Shown: positions 36,092 through 49,259, counted from the stretch's first letter. The stretch is 64,000 nt of DNA from Corydoras sp. C115 (GCA_019802505.1 JAFMOC010000106.1:124001-188000); one strand, 5' to 3'. The notes: generated from the sequence alone by a model not told the origin. Made by a program: numbers and translations.

Positions 36092-36470
36092 CTTTCAAAA
36101 TAAATGTCCTTGTGTAGTGCTAAAGTTATATCTGAATCGTGGTCTAAAGACTTTTACATGAATAATATGAGTCTTTGCTAGAGATTTAAAGTAAGTTTGC
36201 AATGAAGCCAACTTGAAAATCAAACAAACACTTTCTTTATTTCTTTATAACTAACTTGAGCTTTGTCCAGTGGGCCACTTGAAGGCTGTGATACATGAAT
36301 GTATGAACTATAGTCTTGTAGTTTATTGCTGTTTGTGCTCTTTGGGTGAACAGTGACACCAGCTTATGTACACTATAGTGGTCCTTTGGGGCCCAACTGA
36401 TTAAAAATGTTTGAGAACCACTCGCCCAGCACTTGTCTGGGAGATCTTAAAGATAGACAGCCACATACAC

Positions 36471-36778
36471 ATACACTATATGGATGATAGTTTTGGGACA
36501 CACCTTTTAATCTGTAGGTGTTTTGTTCAGTCAAACTGCTACAGCATTTTAGAAAATTGTATATTTCTAGATTTATGGAAACAGTTAGAAAAATTTCCAT
36601 TTAAATGAAACTCTGTGCCCATTGCATTATGAAGTTTATAAAGGCATGTGTGAGGTTAGAGTGGAAAGTACTGTGGTGTGACCCACACTTTAAACTGATT
36701 GAACATCTATGGGATGAACTATGACATCTTGTAGAAGTAAAGCATGTGTTCCAATATGTTTTCTTCATACAGTGTAGT
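36471..36778. mobile_element. MITE-like DNA transposon relic
   Basis: It begins acactatatggatgatagt and 'tttgggacac', the terminal pattern of a non-coding DNA transposon family very common in teleosts. It ends near 'tcatacagtgta', roughly inverted to the start. Length ~308 bp with no coding frame, so a deletion derivative. Related to the fragment at 61333. Confidence 0.55.
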
Positions 36779-37242
36779 TATGCACGCACATGAACACATT
36801 GAGTGTGTAATGATGTACTAATCCTTTCAATAAGCCAATTTTACAGAGAAACAAAGCAACAAACAACACCATATTTTGCTCTGTGCTAATTAGATCCTAA
36901 AAATTCTATTGAACTCTTGATCATAGGCTTTTAATCCCCTGAAACATGGTTGTTCAAATAATCTAATGTTAATTAAAATTACAAGATTAGGATAAAAACT
37001 GCATGTTAAATCATCACACACTGTTAAGCTTGATGTCAAACATGTTCTAATTATTATTAAGCCATTATTTAATGCATTTTGGTTACAGTACTGTTTAATG
37101 GTAATGCTACAGCATTGAAAAAAAGTCAATATAAATTGAGGCCAATAAAATTTATATATAAAAAAAATTATATAGAATTATAGAAATAGAATTGTTGCAG
37201 GCAAAGTGACAAATTCAGACCTCCCCAATACATTCAGAGGGA

Positions 37243-37254
37243 TGTGAAACATTA
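37243..37254. repeat. target site duplication of V-SINE copy 4, left
   Basis: tgtgaaacatta, repeated exactly at 37605-37616 on the other side of the SINE. Confidence 0.9.
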
Positions 37255-37604
37255 TTCATTCATTCATTATCTCCCGCTTTATCCTCTATTAGGGTCGCGG
37301 TGGGGTTCCCCATGCCCATCCAGGGGAGAACGTCTCGGGCGCTGGGCAGATAGACCCAGGACAGGGCGCCAATCCATCGCTGGGTACACACTCACTCACA
37401 CAGACACACACTCTATATGGGACAATTTTTGAGAATTCAATTGACTTGATCCATGTTTTTGGACTGTGGGAGGAAACCGGAGAACCCGGAGGAAACCCAC
37501 GCAGACACGGGGAGAACATGGAAACTCCACCCAGATGGGGATTCGAACCGGGAATCCCTAGCGCTGAGAGGCGAACGTGCTAACCACTAAGCCACCGTGC
37601 CGCC
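37255..37604 (-). mobile_element. V-SINE copy 4, full length with perfect 12-bp target duplication
   Basis: Reverse-oriented. From the left: (attc)n tail, attatctcccgctttatcct, the 3' part, the central block with ggaggaaaccgg, a perfect inverted B box (ggattcgaacc) and the head ending ccaccgtgccgcc. It is flanked by a perfect 12-bp direct repeat, so this is an intact and rather young insertion. Confidence 0.95.
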
Positions 37605-39036
37605 TGTGAAACATTAATTTTAATAATATCATTATAAGTGAAAATAGCTTACCTTAAAAAACTAGAAATGTGATGGTTTGGTGTCCACATACATTTGTCA
37701 TCTATCATCATAATTTATGTCCTTGATGACTATTTATAGTTTTGAAAACCAGAAAAAGTGTCTTGTTTTGACCATGAGTTCAAAGGTTAGTTAGAACAAA
37801 AAGTACTCTAAAATCCAACCCACAATTGACACTGGCATTTTATCTTCTCTTGACATCAATAAAGAAATGTCACTTTCAGGACAGGCCACAATTTGACCCA
37901 CACTATAAAATCAATACCAACTTTGCTTCAAACATTAGTTGATTCTAACTCTTCTTTTTCAACTCATGTTCCCCATAAGAGAACATTTCCCATCTAAAGC
38001 CATTTTCATGCCAAATGTGTTATCTTGATTGAATTCAGCTTTGTGAACTCACATTACTGTACAGGCTACATTATTTTATTTGTAATTTTATTTCAGCCAA
38101 TAAATAATGATAAACATGATTTGTTTGCTGTATATCATACATATTTCTTTTAATATTGAAATAACATGGATTTCAATTAGGGCTACCTAAACAGAAAACC
38201 AAAATGTAGTTTTGACTATGTAAATTAATGAGCATTCTAACAGCACAGGGTTTTATGTAAGGTATTTTTAGTTGTTAATGCACAATATTACATAATGTAT
38301 TTGTTTTTCACCAGATGTGTGATTAATCATTAATTCCTAAGGCATATATGTACAATATCATTTTGGTATGGATATCATTCTGACATTTATAAATGTCTCT
38401 TGTGGGGCTTGTGGGGTTCTATTTCATTAGTTGGTACATTGGGTTAATGTAGGGCCACAGATGTTGTCCCACAATGTTCGCGTTGTGGGATGTTTGCTAA
38501 CTCAACTGATATATAGAGGGAAGGTGTTGTATAAGGGTCATAGGGCTGCATCCCCTGAGCTGGGCCACACAAAACTCTTTATAAAAGTGATAGACTTTAA
38601 CTGTGGTGTCTGGGGAAAAGCTTTGCCAACAACAAATAATCAGTGTGAACAAAAGCTTCCATTCCTCCTCCCTCATTGTGAGACTATGCACATATTATTT
38701 CTTTACAGAATGACATACTCCGGCAGGCTCTATGATAAATATCTCTGGGAAAACAACAGCAGTTTTGCAAAACAAGAAATAATTTTCCTCAACAAGTTAT
38801 TTTAAAATTTATAAGAATATATTCAGTGCAAGACATCTCAAGAGGGTCTTGAAGATGGATGATTAGGAGATCAAGTCAGGGTTAATACCTACTTTAGGGA
38901 TTTCCATAAGGAGACCTCGCATATGGTTTTTAAAGTGATCTTAAGGACCTTTTCCAAGTATTTTACATAAATACAAACTTAATTTTATAGAATTCTAATT
39001 GCATTCTATTGTTATCATAATGCTAGTATTAACAAA

Positions 39037-39175
39037 GGGTCACAGGGTGGCTCAGTGGGTAGCATGTGGTGTTTTTGCATGTCCTATTCAGGTCTACATG
39101 GATTTATTATTAGGTTTTCTCTCACACTCGAAAGATACATAAGCTGGGTAAATAAAAGATGAGAAATTGATCAAA
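39037..39175 (+). mobile_element. truncated V-SINE head
   Basis: 'tcacagggtggctcagtggg' plus 'tagcatg' is a tRNA-like head with a box A-type sequence, followed by a decayed central block ('aggttttctctcacactcg' plus 'aaagatacat'). The 3' half is absent or unrecognisable. Confidence 0.5.
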
Positions 39176-42100
39176 TAAATTTCCTAGCATTTCATCATAT
39201 GTGTATTAGAAATAAGAGGGTTAGAATAATGAATGAACAGCAATATCAAAGTTTAATTCTGTGTTTTTTAAAGTTATCTAATATGTCTAAGGCATATTTG
39301 GGGTCAGATGTCATCAAAAGATGGTTTACTTAGCAAAGATCCTTTTCAGGTATTTCTAAATAATAAAACCATGGGACCAAGTGTCAGCCTGACTGTACTC
39401 TTTCTTCCAACACAATCACATTTGATATTCAAATTATTATGGAATGAAGAGGTCCTTGGGCGTCCATTAAATTTTTGTTTTGTTGCATTTTTTTCTCGCT
39501 ATGTCTGATCACTCATGGCATGCATGTTTTTTGTGATCTAGTCATGCTGGTTTCATGCTGGTTCCTATTGTGTGAGGTGAAACATTTTAATGCATTGACC
39601 TTTTTACTTTTATTTCTCAATTATTTAATGTTTTCTGACACAGCATGAGTAACTTTTGCAGGACCTTGTTTACTTACAATGCCTTCTATAAATATTAAAC
39701 TTTTAAAAAATAATATAGTCAACAACTGTGGCTATGGGCCACAAATGAATCGTTTAGCAATTTGAATTATTGCATTGCATTTTTATATAGAATAAAAAAA
39801 CACATCTTTTCGGGACATTAAGTCAGTCCACATTTTGTTGCAATAAGAGCTGAAATTCTTTAAAGATGTAATTCGATTAGGTTTGCATATTTAGGTTGAA
39901 ATATTATTTTTGGCAAAGTTTTTCACTTAGCAAAGTGAAGTAGTAAATTTGGGAGCAACAATCAGAACTGCAGAATCATCTAATACCTATTTTTTTTCCC
40001 CTGATCTGGTTCAATATGTAAATCAAAATTTTTGACAGTTGAAGAAGTGCTAACAAAAGAGGAGTATCCTCTGGTGTTTGCCAAATGTCTCTGTACTACA
40101 TTTTTAGCAGAGCTAGAATGATTAATTTCAAATTACCAAATGTCCCAGATTGTTGTTTAAACCAAAAGTACTTGTTTGAGGCTTTGGGTTTAAAAGCTTG
40201 TATACTTTAGGTAAATTCTTTCTAGACTTAAAGCAGTGCCAGTGATGATTATTTTAAATGCAGCCTTTGGGACTTAAATGTTAAGTATTCCAAAAGCGGA
40301 AATGAAAGAATTCCTATTTCAAATAAAAAGCCTGTTAATTCAAATAATGTGGTTTTGCATAATATCCTGAGCAAGATAAGAATTTTGTGCTTCATAGTGA
40401 TTTTACTATCACAAAAATGTTTTTTTTTCCCCCATCGTCTCATGAAACTGAACTTCTCAAAGAGCTGTATTCATTTAATTCTTCAGCACATATTCTCATA
40501 CATTTAAACATGTCATTGCTTCAGATAATTTACTCTTATGTATATGGTACAGGAAACATAAATTATACAGCATGTTTTTAAAATTAATCTAAAAACTATG
40601 CCAAAAATATTATAAATACTCAGAAATAGTTTAAAAATGTAAACCATAATCAAAATTATGTGAGCCATGCTGTATACACTTTAGTTAGAAAAATGAACTT
40701 GTTAAGATTTTGTTATTTATGACCCTGGCTAAATTCCACTCTGAAAGAATGCATGATCATGAGCGGTGGATGGTGAGAATGTGACCATCATACTGTGTCT
40801 TTTAGAGTGTGTGCGGGTAAAAAAATTAAACATCCTGTGATAACATACAGTCATTTTGCATATATCAATACTTATATATGTATGGCTTATACAAGTGTGT
40901 GTGTATCAGGTGTACGTGTGTGAGTGTAAAAAAAAAAAATTAAAAGGCAACAAGGGTTTTGAACTATTGAGTTTTTACTAAACAGCAAGTTGTGCTCCTT
41001 AATTAACAGCGGATTTGTTTTTTGCATCAGTTTAAATTAATGTCTCTGTACTGTGTAAGAGACATAAAGAAAGAATTGGCTTCTTTGTCAGTGCAGATGG
41101 AAAAACAGAGAGAAATGCAGGATTCATGTGCGTTGTTACACCAGTCTGTCTGTGAGTGATAAAAGTCTTGGCACACTTGACTTGTTTGACTCTGGAATGC
41201 TTAATCAATTTAATGAAAAAGGAGGAAGAGGGTGATGAGCATTGATAATGGAGACTCAACATTCTTTAATTATAACACCTTTTAAAAAGGTGAGAACTTC
41301 ACACATTTATTTAGAGCACTAAATGTGGTCTGGCACAGGGAAAGAAAAATATGAGGTATAGAAAATTAAAAAGTTTTTATTGATGCAGAAATGAAGAATT
41401 GTAAAAACAGATGGATCTGGACACCTCGTGTATTTTTGTTAGGATTTTCAATACCTTTTCATCAATAGTCATGATTCTCTGAAACCTTACCTGTCCCTAA
41501 AAGCCTCCAATATTTTTAAGTATGGGTTGAGAGAGACTTGGGCTGTGAGTTGAATTGAATTCTGCTCATTCCATCTGGAACATTCAATTCCCTCTCAGCT
41601 GGAGACAAACCACAAGCTGGTGGATAAGAAACATTCAAATACAATTGTTAGAAGATTTGGTTTGGTTCAGTGGCCCCATGAACCTAAGAGAAACATTGTA
41701 AGACTGATTATTATCAAACTACTGGGTCAATTAAATGATTTAAATTAATAACAACACAAATGTTGCACACAAGAATGAAAAATCTTTTTACTGCACATCA
41801 TTTAATATACAGCTTATGACTTGCCAAAAAAATACAATGAGAGAGGTATAGATTCTGAAGGCATTTCTTGCTCTCATTGGGGAAAAGATGGTGAGACCCG
41901 AACAGGCTATTTGTTAATCATAAGGAAAACGCAAAAACAAACACCTTCAAACCTCTAGGAGGACAAACATCATCATAAAACAAAAAACATCACAAAAAAA
42001 CACTGGGGATTGACCTGAGGACCTTAATGATGTAAAAAGTAATGATGTACTCATGGCAAAACTCTAAAGTAATTCATCAGAGGAAAAATGTCAGGCACTC

Positions 42101-44920
42101 CAGCTTCAGGTGCTCGAATTAATAGCACATTTACCCAAGAACCTATACAGTTAATATCTTTTCAATTATTATGGTCAACAACAAATGATTATCAGTTACA
42201 ATGCATTTAAGGCAAGGTAAGCGTATATGAGCAGGCTTTAAACCAGAATGGTGGTAGATTTTTACACAACAAGAACAGGGCAAGAGGGTTCTGGAGCTCT
42301 GGAATCTGCATACTAAGTTTTTATTTTTTAAAAACAGTTTAGTGTTGGATTCTGGGTCCAGATATTTTCCCTAAGTATTTTTTTTTTTTTAATGTATAAT
42401 GTTGCACTGGATGTCTGCTAATTACTCTGTATGTAAATTATCATTGTTGGAAAAAAATGATGGCAAATATTTAGCCAAACTAATTATGCAAATCATGAAA
42501 TCGGAAAGTTTTATTATTATACATCTGACAAACTTTCTAACATTTATTCCAAGAGATTCAAATCTGTGTCAACAACTTTCTTCTAATGCTTGATATCATC
42601 TCTTTGGAATCCAAATCACGTCCACACATTTGTATGAGAATATCTGTCTGATAACAAGCTTTTTTTGTTTTCTTTTTTGTCCATATCTTTTGCTGAACTA
42701 AAACTCACTTCAGAGGGCATTCGAGCATGAATAACAATAATGTGAACAGGCCTCCTGTCGTTCAAGATTTGCGCTGAACCTTATATTTTTACAAAAGTGT
42801 AATTTAATGCTACATCAAACAAAGACAATGTAGACAATAACAATGCTCTAACTTTAGGCAACAGTTTGGAGTTCTGGTATTTTTATGAAATAAACAAGTT
42901 CAAGTAGTAGTAGTAATAATAATAATTATAATATTAATAATAAATTGAAGTTGTCGCATGCACAGGAGGTTCAATTACAGACAAAAGATTCCATCAATTT
43001 ATTCAAAGCTTGTTATAGTCAATTGGATTTTAGATAATGTATTGGTTTTGTGGATACATTGGGAGACCAGTGTATTCCAGCATTTGTATAATTTGTATAA
43101 TTAGTTTTCTCCTGTGTGGACCCACCATCATGCTGCCTATTGATTGTAGTGATGAGACAAATAAAGCAGTTATAGTAAGCAGCAACAGAAGTTAATGAAT
43201 CAAAAATACACTGGCATTACGGTATTAGAAAAGTTTGAGAGAACTGATAAAGGAGGCAAACAACAAGATGGTAATGATAGACACATAACTAGTGCTACAG
43301 GTGAACAAAATTAAACAGGTCATGAAAAAGTACAAAGAGGTATGGAAAGAAAGAGTCCAAAATGCATGATGAAGTTTAAAAAAAAAGTTTTACTTTAGCA
43401 CAAACAATATAGTCTCTGAAATGTGACACATAAAACCTTAAACACAGTTATTAAAAGCGAAGTGTATGATTATTGTAAGCCTTGTAACTTGGAATTTTAG
43501 GGTGCAAAAGTTCTTCTTATCTAGTGAAAATTTGCACTCTCTTTTACTTTGGAAAGTTGGCTTTACATCAGGAAAAAAGAAGGTAAGTGCTGCTTGTATC
43601 ACATTATTCTTACTGTTCAATCTCTTCAGCTTCTCATCCTACTTCAGATTTCATTGGGTACAAGTGACTACTCGTAGCTCAACACTTTTCAACAGGAATC
43701 GGACGGTTGTCATGGAAATCTCTGGTCTTTTGCTTCTGTGTTGTTCAAAGTGACAACGACTCTGGGGTTTAAGATTTTCCAAGCAAAACCATTTTGAATT
43801 AATCCTTGAGATTCTGTTTTATGCTGGTGAAGGATAATTTCTTTTGTTATGGCCTCATGATGCCAATGGACAAAGAGATTTGACCTTATCTTTGCCTTAT
43901 CACTGTGAATTATTTTTCAAAAACCTCTGGCTGTGGATTGTAGGCCATAATGTTTCATTTTTTGCACATTCACTAAGAATAATTTGTAAGAGAGCCTGAG
44001 GGTGAATATATCTGTTTTGTTTCGGCAAAATGCTTTTCTTTAAAATGTGTGTTTTACAGAAAATCATAGCAGCGAAAAGTATTCTAAGAGAAAGTCACAT
44101 GGTATTAAAAATTATCTGAAAATCTTTTTTCACAAGATATACTCTTGGAGGTAACATATTCAACAAGCTCCCCCTTGTGTTGCAAGGATGTCATTGAGAT
44201 TTGTTGGTAAGTAATGTAGACTATAGCCACAATCATTTGCTTTTATGTTGCTGTAGTTTCAGTATAAAGTAAATATTTGGTCAATCTAGACTTAAAACTG
44301 CAATATGAACATATGTGGAATAGAAGTAATGATACCCCAAAAAAAACAATGACCGCAGATAATCTTTTTGACCCAACAGGGGCTTGGTAGAGTCAAAGTA
44401 AATTGAGAAAGAGATAGAAGGAAGAAAAAACAACAGGGGGTAGAGGTGCAAATAAGTGATAGCATGCATGTCAGAAATCAGAAATCTAACCATAGGCTTC
44501 TGACCCAGTTATTCCTAAAAATGTTGAATTGTAATCTACATCAAATTTAATAAAGTTATTGTACTATCCTGAAAGTATTGAAGATAAAATAATATATCAT
44601 AATTACATACAAATAGAAGAAACTACATTTTGTTCCTTTCTGCCAAAAAAGTTTCATTTATCATAAAAAATGAATAAATACATAAACATTTGATAAAATG
44701 TGTCATTCAAATATATACTATGATGAAGAGGTAGCAAGACACTTCGAAAATCAACAAAATGTGTAATTTATGCAGGGGTACATAATATGACGTCATAAAA
44801 TGTTCAATGGAAAAAGAGAAATGGCTTGAAAAAGTATAAAACTCTCAGTTTATTAGCAGATTATTTACGAGAATATTTGGGAAAATGAGTTATTGAATAG
44901 TAAATGAATTCGAAATTCTG

Positions 44921-45035
44921 AATCAGCTGTTCACCACCTGTAATCTAACAGCTAATTCTCACCATGTTCTATGGTCCAGTGTTTTTATGACTGCTATCAC
45001 ATATTGACCCTGAAAGAACACAGTTGCAACTGATG
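44921..45035. promoter_or_regulatory. paired E-box module, distal copy
   Basis: CAGCTG at 44924 and CACCTG at 44935 are 11 bases apart, and the next ~70 bases (…gctaattctcaccatgttct) resemble those after a second pair at 46208. It ends in a perfect 12-base palindrome CAGTTGCAACTG (45021-45032). E-boxes of CACCTG type bind PTF1, the main exocrine pancreas factor. The link to the chymotrypsinogens 2.2 kb downstream is an inference. Confidence 0.3.
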
Positions 45036-46205
45036 TGAAGGCCTTTTTTGTGGCCTTCAAAGACGCTCTCAGAAGAAATTTACCACTCTGAGAGAGGAAT
45101 TCTCATTCAAAATTAATGCAGTACCTTAAAAACACTTTATTGACAAATTGGCTAATAAGGAACAAGTGATAACTGACAAAGTGTGCAGCACATGAGCTAC
45201 TCTCTAATTTTTAATCTACAAGGTGGAGCCTTGTAATTTTTTGGCATAAGTTTATTTTTACACTTGACTGCAATTGTTTATTACTGTCATTATCAATATA
45301 GTGTTGTCAATGTGAAAGCTGTATGTACATAAAAAAAAACAAGAAAAACATGGCACCATGAGTAGTAACTTCAAAATTCATCAGGGGCTCAGTATGTGGC
45401 CTTTTCCAACTTCTTAACTCTACATAAATGTATGAAACATTTGATGACGTGGTCGTTTTTTTAAGATGGCAGAGCACATCATTTAATTGTTGGTCAGGCA
45501 CACAGGGAATATGATGGCAGCTTGATCAGGGCAATTTCATGGTTCTGTAATTTAGTTTGAGATGGATGAATATCTAGATGAGTGGGGGTGTTTAAAAAAA
45601 TAGACATGATTTTATGACCTCTATTTATGAGTTAGATATCAAATGTTGTTAATCAATATTCTTCTGTCCAAATGTATACCATTACCTTTTATTAATACAC
45701 ACAAACGTATACTATATGATGTTTATAATATGAGGAGGAAGATTAAGGGAGGTGATAACATATAATTAGATGAGCACAGGTCATGCAGTGCTCTAAAGTA
45801 AAAGAGAATTAATAGTAATAGTATAAGGTGACCTTTAACAAAGTGGTGTGTTAACAAACCACGTGATTTTATAATCAGGGTAAAAGTAATGGAAATTATA
45901 TCTTGGTGTGTTTTTTGGATGAAACATTTCATGAAAGGTTTGTTTTTTTTAAAGCATAAATTTTAAATGATGTCCCTCTTAGCAGAACTATAAAGCCAAA
46001 ACTGTTGTTGGGACAGAAGAGCATTATTTAGTCATATTCAGATATCTATATATTTGCAGCCTATAATTTTTAAGATATCTGCCATGGTAACCAACTGGAA
46101 ATCAACAAACATTGGAAGATGTTATTTTCAAATGTTCTTTCATTGATACTGCTTAGGAAATGTGCTACATTCTGTTCTGTGGAAATTTCAGTCTTTGAAA
46201 CCTGC

Positions 46206-46340
46206 CTCAGCTGTTTGCCACCTGTAGCCAGTCTGCTAATTCTCATCATGTTTTCTGCTCACTGATAGTATCTGGCCTGTTATCGCATTCTGTCACTTGT
46301 GAATGCCCTACTGACTTCTATTGCAATCTTGCTTTGTGTA
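46206..46340. promoter_or_regulatory. paired E-box module, proximal copy
   Basis: CAGCTG at 46208 and CACCTG at 46219 with the same 11-base spacing as the distal copy, followed by gctaattctcatcatgtttt. Lies about 0.9 kb upstream of the TATA box of chymotrypsinogen gene 1. It could equally be a fragment of a dispersed repeat. Confidence 0.3.
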
Positions 46341-46898
46341 TTCAGTGAAATAAAAAATGCTTTAGAATTTTTAAATATGCAACTAGTCACATAATCTCCT
46401 GAGGACATGATTCTCTTATTTTATATTCTTTGTGTTTTCACTCCTCATTTCCATAACATAACTTGTCGACGTGATTAATTTTGGAATAACTACAAAACAC
46501 ATTTACATAAATTGTCAAAGCAAAATGGGTTTTCTTGAAAAAAAATGAACAATTTATTAAAGTAAATTGACCTTTTTCACATTGAAATTTATTAAATAAA
46601 TGCATTTATAGGAAACACCATATTTAAAAGTTTTTATGGATCTAGTTCATGGAGTTAGGGTGTAGCTCATGCATATTTTATTAAAGGTTGGTATTGCCTG
46701 CTCTAAACTGCTTATTTGTGCTTTTGAATTTATTTTGTATTTCCCAGTCTGAAACAGATTTTCACACCTTCAAAACTTATATTACCTTAAGGTAGTGTGG
46801 AAAAGTGCTTTCCTTTGCAGCTAAAGTGCATCTAATTATAAAGAAAAGCAAGCTTTTACATATTATTTATAGCAGTATCTATACAAAGTAGTTCTTCA

Positions 46899-46901
<3 letters not shown>

Positions 46902-46982
<81 letters not shown>
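46902..46982. repeat. (TA)n microsatellite upstream of chymotrypsinogen gene 1
   Basis: About 40 TA units ending roughly 155 bases before the TATA box of gene 1. Confidence 0.97.
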
Positions 46983-46984
<2 letters not shown>

Positions 46985-47068
46985 CCAAATAAATATTATA
47001 CAAATATTAAATTATTTATGTCCTGGTCATTTTTTTAATGGACTAAATGTCCTGGCATGGAATAATTT

Positions 47069-47145
47069 CACCTGTCAGCTATGAGACCTTGACATCACAG
47101 GCTTTGTGAGATATGCAAATAAAAGGTTCAGTGTGAGTATAAAAG
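47069..47145 (+). promoter_or_regulatory. chymotrypsinogen gene 1 core promoter
   Basis: TATAAAAG at 47138-47145 predicts a transcript start near 47168 and so a leader of only ~13 bases. Upstream are an E-box CACCTG (47069-47074), a perfect octamer ATGCAAAT (47113-47120), and the block cacagg...gagatatg (47096-47115) that recurs before genes 2 and 3. Confidence 0.7.
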
Positions 47146-47180
47146 AGACTGGCTTCGAAGTTCATCTACAAGTTGCAAAC

Positions 47181-49229
47181 ATGTCTTTCCTCTGGGTGTT
47201 GTCCTGCCTTGCCGTCATTAGCACAGCCTATGGTAAGATATGAATTCTTTTTAAAGATAGTTAACATATAAAACATCCAAAATCCATAAATAAAGTAACA
47301 ATGCAATGAGGATGTGTATAATTTTTAAAGACTTTTTTAACAGTGTTTTATAAATGATGTGGTAGTTTAGTGGTGAGGATGTTAGGGTCTCAGTCTGTAT
47401 TTGAAGTCAAGTGCGAGGGTTCAAACCCAACGTCCACTCTAACTTGACAATGTGTGCCTTTGAGCAAGACCAACTTTCTTTATTGCTCCATGAGTGCTGT
47501 TTCATGGCTGACCCTGTACTCCTCTGTGTCACTGTGAATGAAAGCATCTGCAAAATGACAAAGTAATATATGACTTGGTTTATGATGTGATTTATGGTGT
47601 GATCCCTGTCTCTAAAAAAATAAATATTTTTTAGGTTGTGGCATTCCTGCTGTCACTCCAGTCATCACTGGCTATGCCAGGATTGTAAATGGGGAGGAGG
47701 CAGTACCTCATTCCTGGCCCTGGCAAGTGTCTCTGCAGGTACTGCAACTTGTTCATTATTGCAAACAGCTTGCTTTTCTATTTTAGTTCATTAAATCATA
47801 AGATAGGACACCAGCTGATTTAATTGAATACATTGCCTAGTTAAAGCAAAATTACTCATCATTTGGACAGTACATTATTTTAAGTAACATGGCTTTAGGT
47901 TGTCAAGTCAATACTTTGAATCATTTGGTTGCAATAAAATAATGTTGTGAATTAAAAAAAAATCTTTTTCAATGCAGGACTCAACTGGTTTCCACTTCTG
48001 TGGTGGCTCTGTGATCAGTGAGCAGTGGGTTGTCACTGCTGCCCATTGTGGAGTGAGGTAGGTGTAAGTTTCAGTTATAGCAATTAATATATTTACTTAA
48101 ATCTGTTTATAATGAATATTATTTAAATAAATGTACATATTTTTAGTAAATGTGCTCTCATGCTCAAAGTTTTGGTTACTGTTACATATATTATAAATCA
48201 TATAAGTACATTTAATAGGAGTAAAATAGGAGAAAGTAATCTTTGCTATATGTATCTCTATTTGGAAATTATTATTACGTAGATCTTATTCAGGTCCGAA
48301 TAACCACATGCAGCTTTTAATAACCTTTACTGAAAGTTGAAGCATAATAACCTTAATCTTAGTCTATAAACCTTAGTCTATAGTCTGTTTGAATGATCTT
48401 CTTTTGCAATGCAGCACTTCTCACCGCGTGGTTGTTGGCGAGCACGATCGTTCTGCTGATGCTGAAAATATCCAGGTCTTAAATATTGAGAAGGTGAGCT
48501 CTTTAATAGCAGATATGTAGATTTTTAAAAGTTATTACCAATTTTATATTACATAAAAAATAATAAATTTTTTCTTCTGTCACAGGTTTTCAAGCATCCC
48601 AAGTTCAACTTCTTCACAATCGCCAATGACATCACTCTGATCAAGCTCTCCACCCCAGCTCGGCTGAACTCTCAAGTCTCACCTGTGTGTTTGGCTGAGA
48701 CCGGCGACATCTTTCCTGGAGGCCAGAACTGTGTTACTTCTGGGTGGGGTCTGACCAAATACAATGGTAAGTGTTTTACATTGGATGTGGTTAATGTAAA
48801 ATAATATTGTTAAACAAACATGGTCTAACTGGGTTATTATTTAAACTATCTTATAGCTCCTGATACCCCTGCTATCCTTCAGCAGGCTGCTCTCCCCCTG
48901 CTGGAGAATGAAGAGTGCAAACGGTTCTGGGGCAACAAAATCAGTGATACCATGATTTGTGCTGGAGCTTCTGGCGTTTCCTCCTGCATGGTACATACAT
49001 ATCTTTTAGACTTCTTCCCAGGATTTCTTTGATCTTTTATTAATAGGCCAATAATGATGTCTTTTAGGGTGACTCTGGTGGTCCTCTGGTATGTCAAAAA
49101 GATGGAGCCTGGAGCCTGGTTGGTATCGTCTCCTGGGGAAGTGGAACATGTAGCACCAACACTCCTGCAGTGTATGCCCGTGTCACTGAGCTCCGTGCCT
49201 GGGTTGACCAGATTATTGCTGCTAACTAA
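47181..49229 (+). CDS. ctrb1: Chymotrypsinogen B-type gene 1 (Ala226 form)
   Basis: Seven coding exons: 47181-47232, 47635-47738, 47978-48057, 48415-48493, 48586-48766, 48857-48990, 49068-49229; all introns GT-AG. 263 residues, as in mammalian CTRB. Signal peptide 1-18, then C19 of the propeptide and activation site YAR|IVNG after R33. Catalytic triad H75, D120, S213 (chymotrypsin numbering 57, 102, 195); ten cysteines for five disulfides; S1 pocket Ser189 and Gly216. Position 226 is Ala (…TPAVYARV), unlike genes 2 and 3. It is a secreted pancreatic zymogen activated by trypsin; chymotrypsins cut after large hydrophobic residues. Poly(A) signal AATAAA at 49254. The symbol marks the family, not proven orthology to one mammalian copy. 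Confidence 0.95.
47356..47570 (+). mobile_element. CORE/MIR-like SINE with L2 tail
   Basis: tRNA-like head with box A-like tagtttagtgg and a perfect box B ggttcaaaccc (47418-47428), a MIR-like centre (tgtgcctttgagcaagacc) and the 3' tail tgtgaatgaaagcatctgca plus aaatgaca, which is the L2-type tail. It sits in intron 1 of chymotrypsinogen gene 1, sense orientation. Confidence 0.7.
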
Positions 49230-49253
49230 AGCATTATACCATTTCATGCATTA

Positions 49254-49259
49254 AATAAA
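49254..49259 (+). terminator. poly(A) signal of chymotrypsinogen gene 1
   Basis: AATAAA 25 bases after the stop codon; a very short 3' UTR, typical of pancreatic protease mRNAs. Confidence 0.75.

Larger units (their letters stand above)
32414..44900. other. intergenic DNA without recognised genes
   Basis: The first ~350 bases upstream of galr1 are GC- and CpG-rich and are the likely promoter and 5' UTR of that gene, without a clear TATA box. The rest is AT-rich with SINE and DNA-transposon relics (listed separately). A 124-codon open frame at 38431-38805 has no family features. Confidence 0.5.

Noticed and set aside
38431..38805. 124-codon open frame on the plus strand in AT-rich DNA.
   Set aside because: No signal peptide, domain or motif that I recognise, no splice or promoter context, and a reverse-strand frame over the same bases. 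Probably chance.
45036..45059. Hairpin tgaaggcc/ggccttca as a possible small RNA.
   Set aside because: An 8-base stem is too short for a microRNA precursor, and no conserved context was seen.
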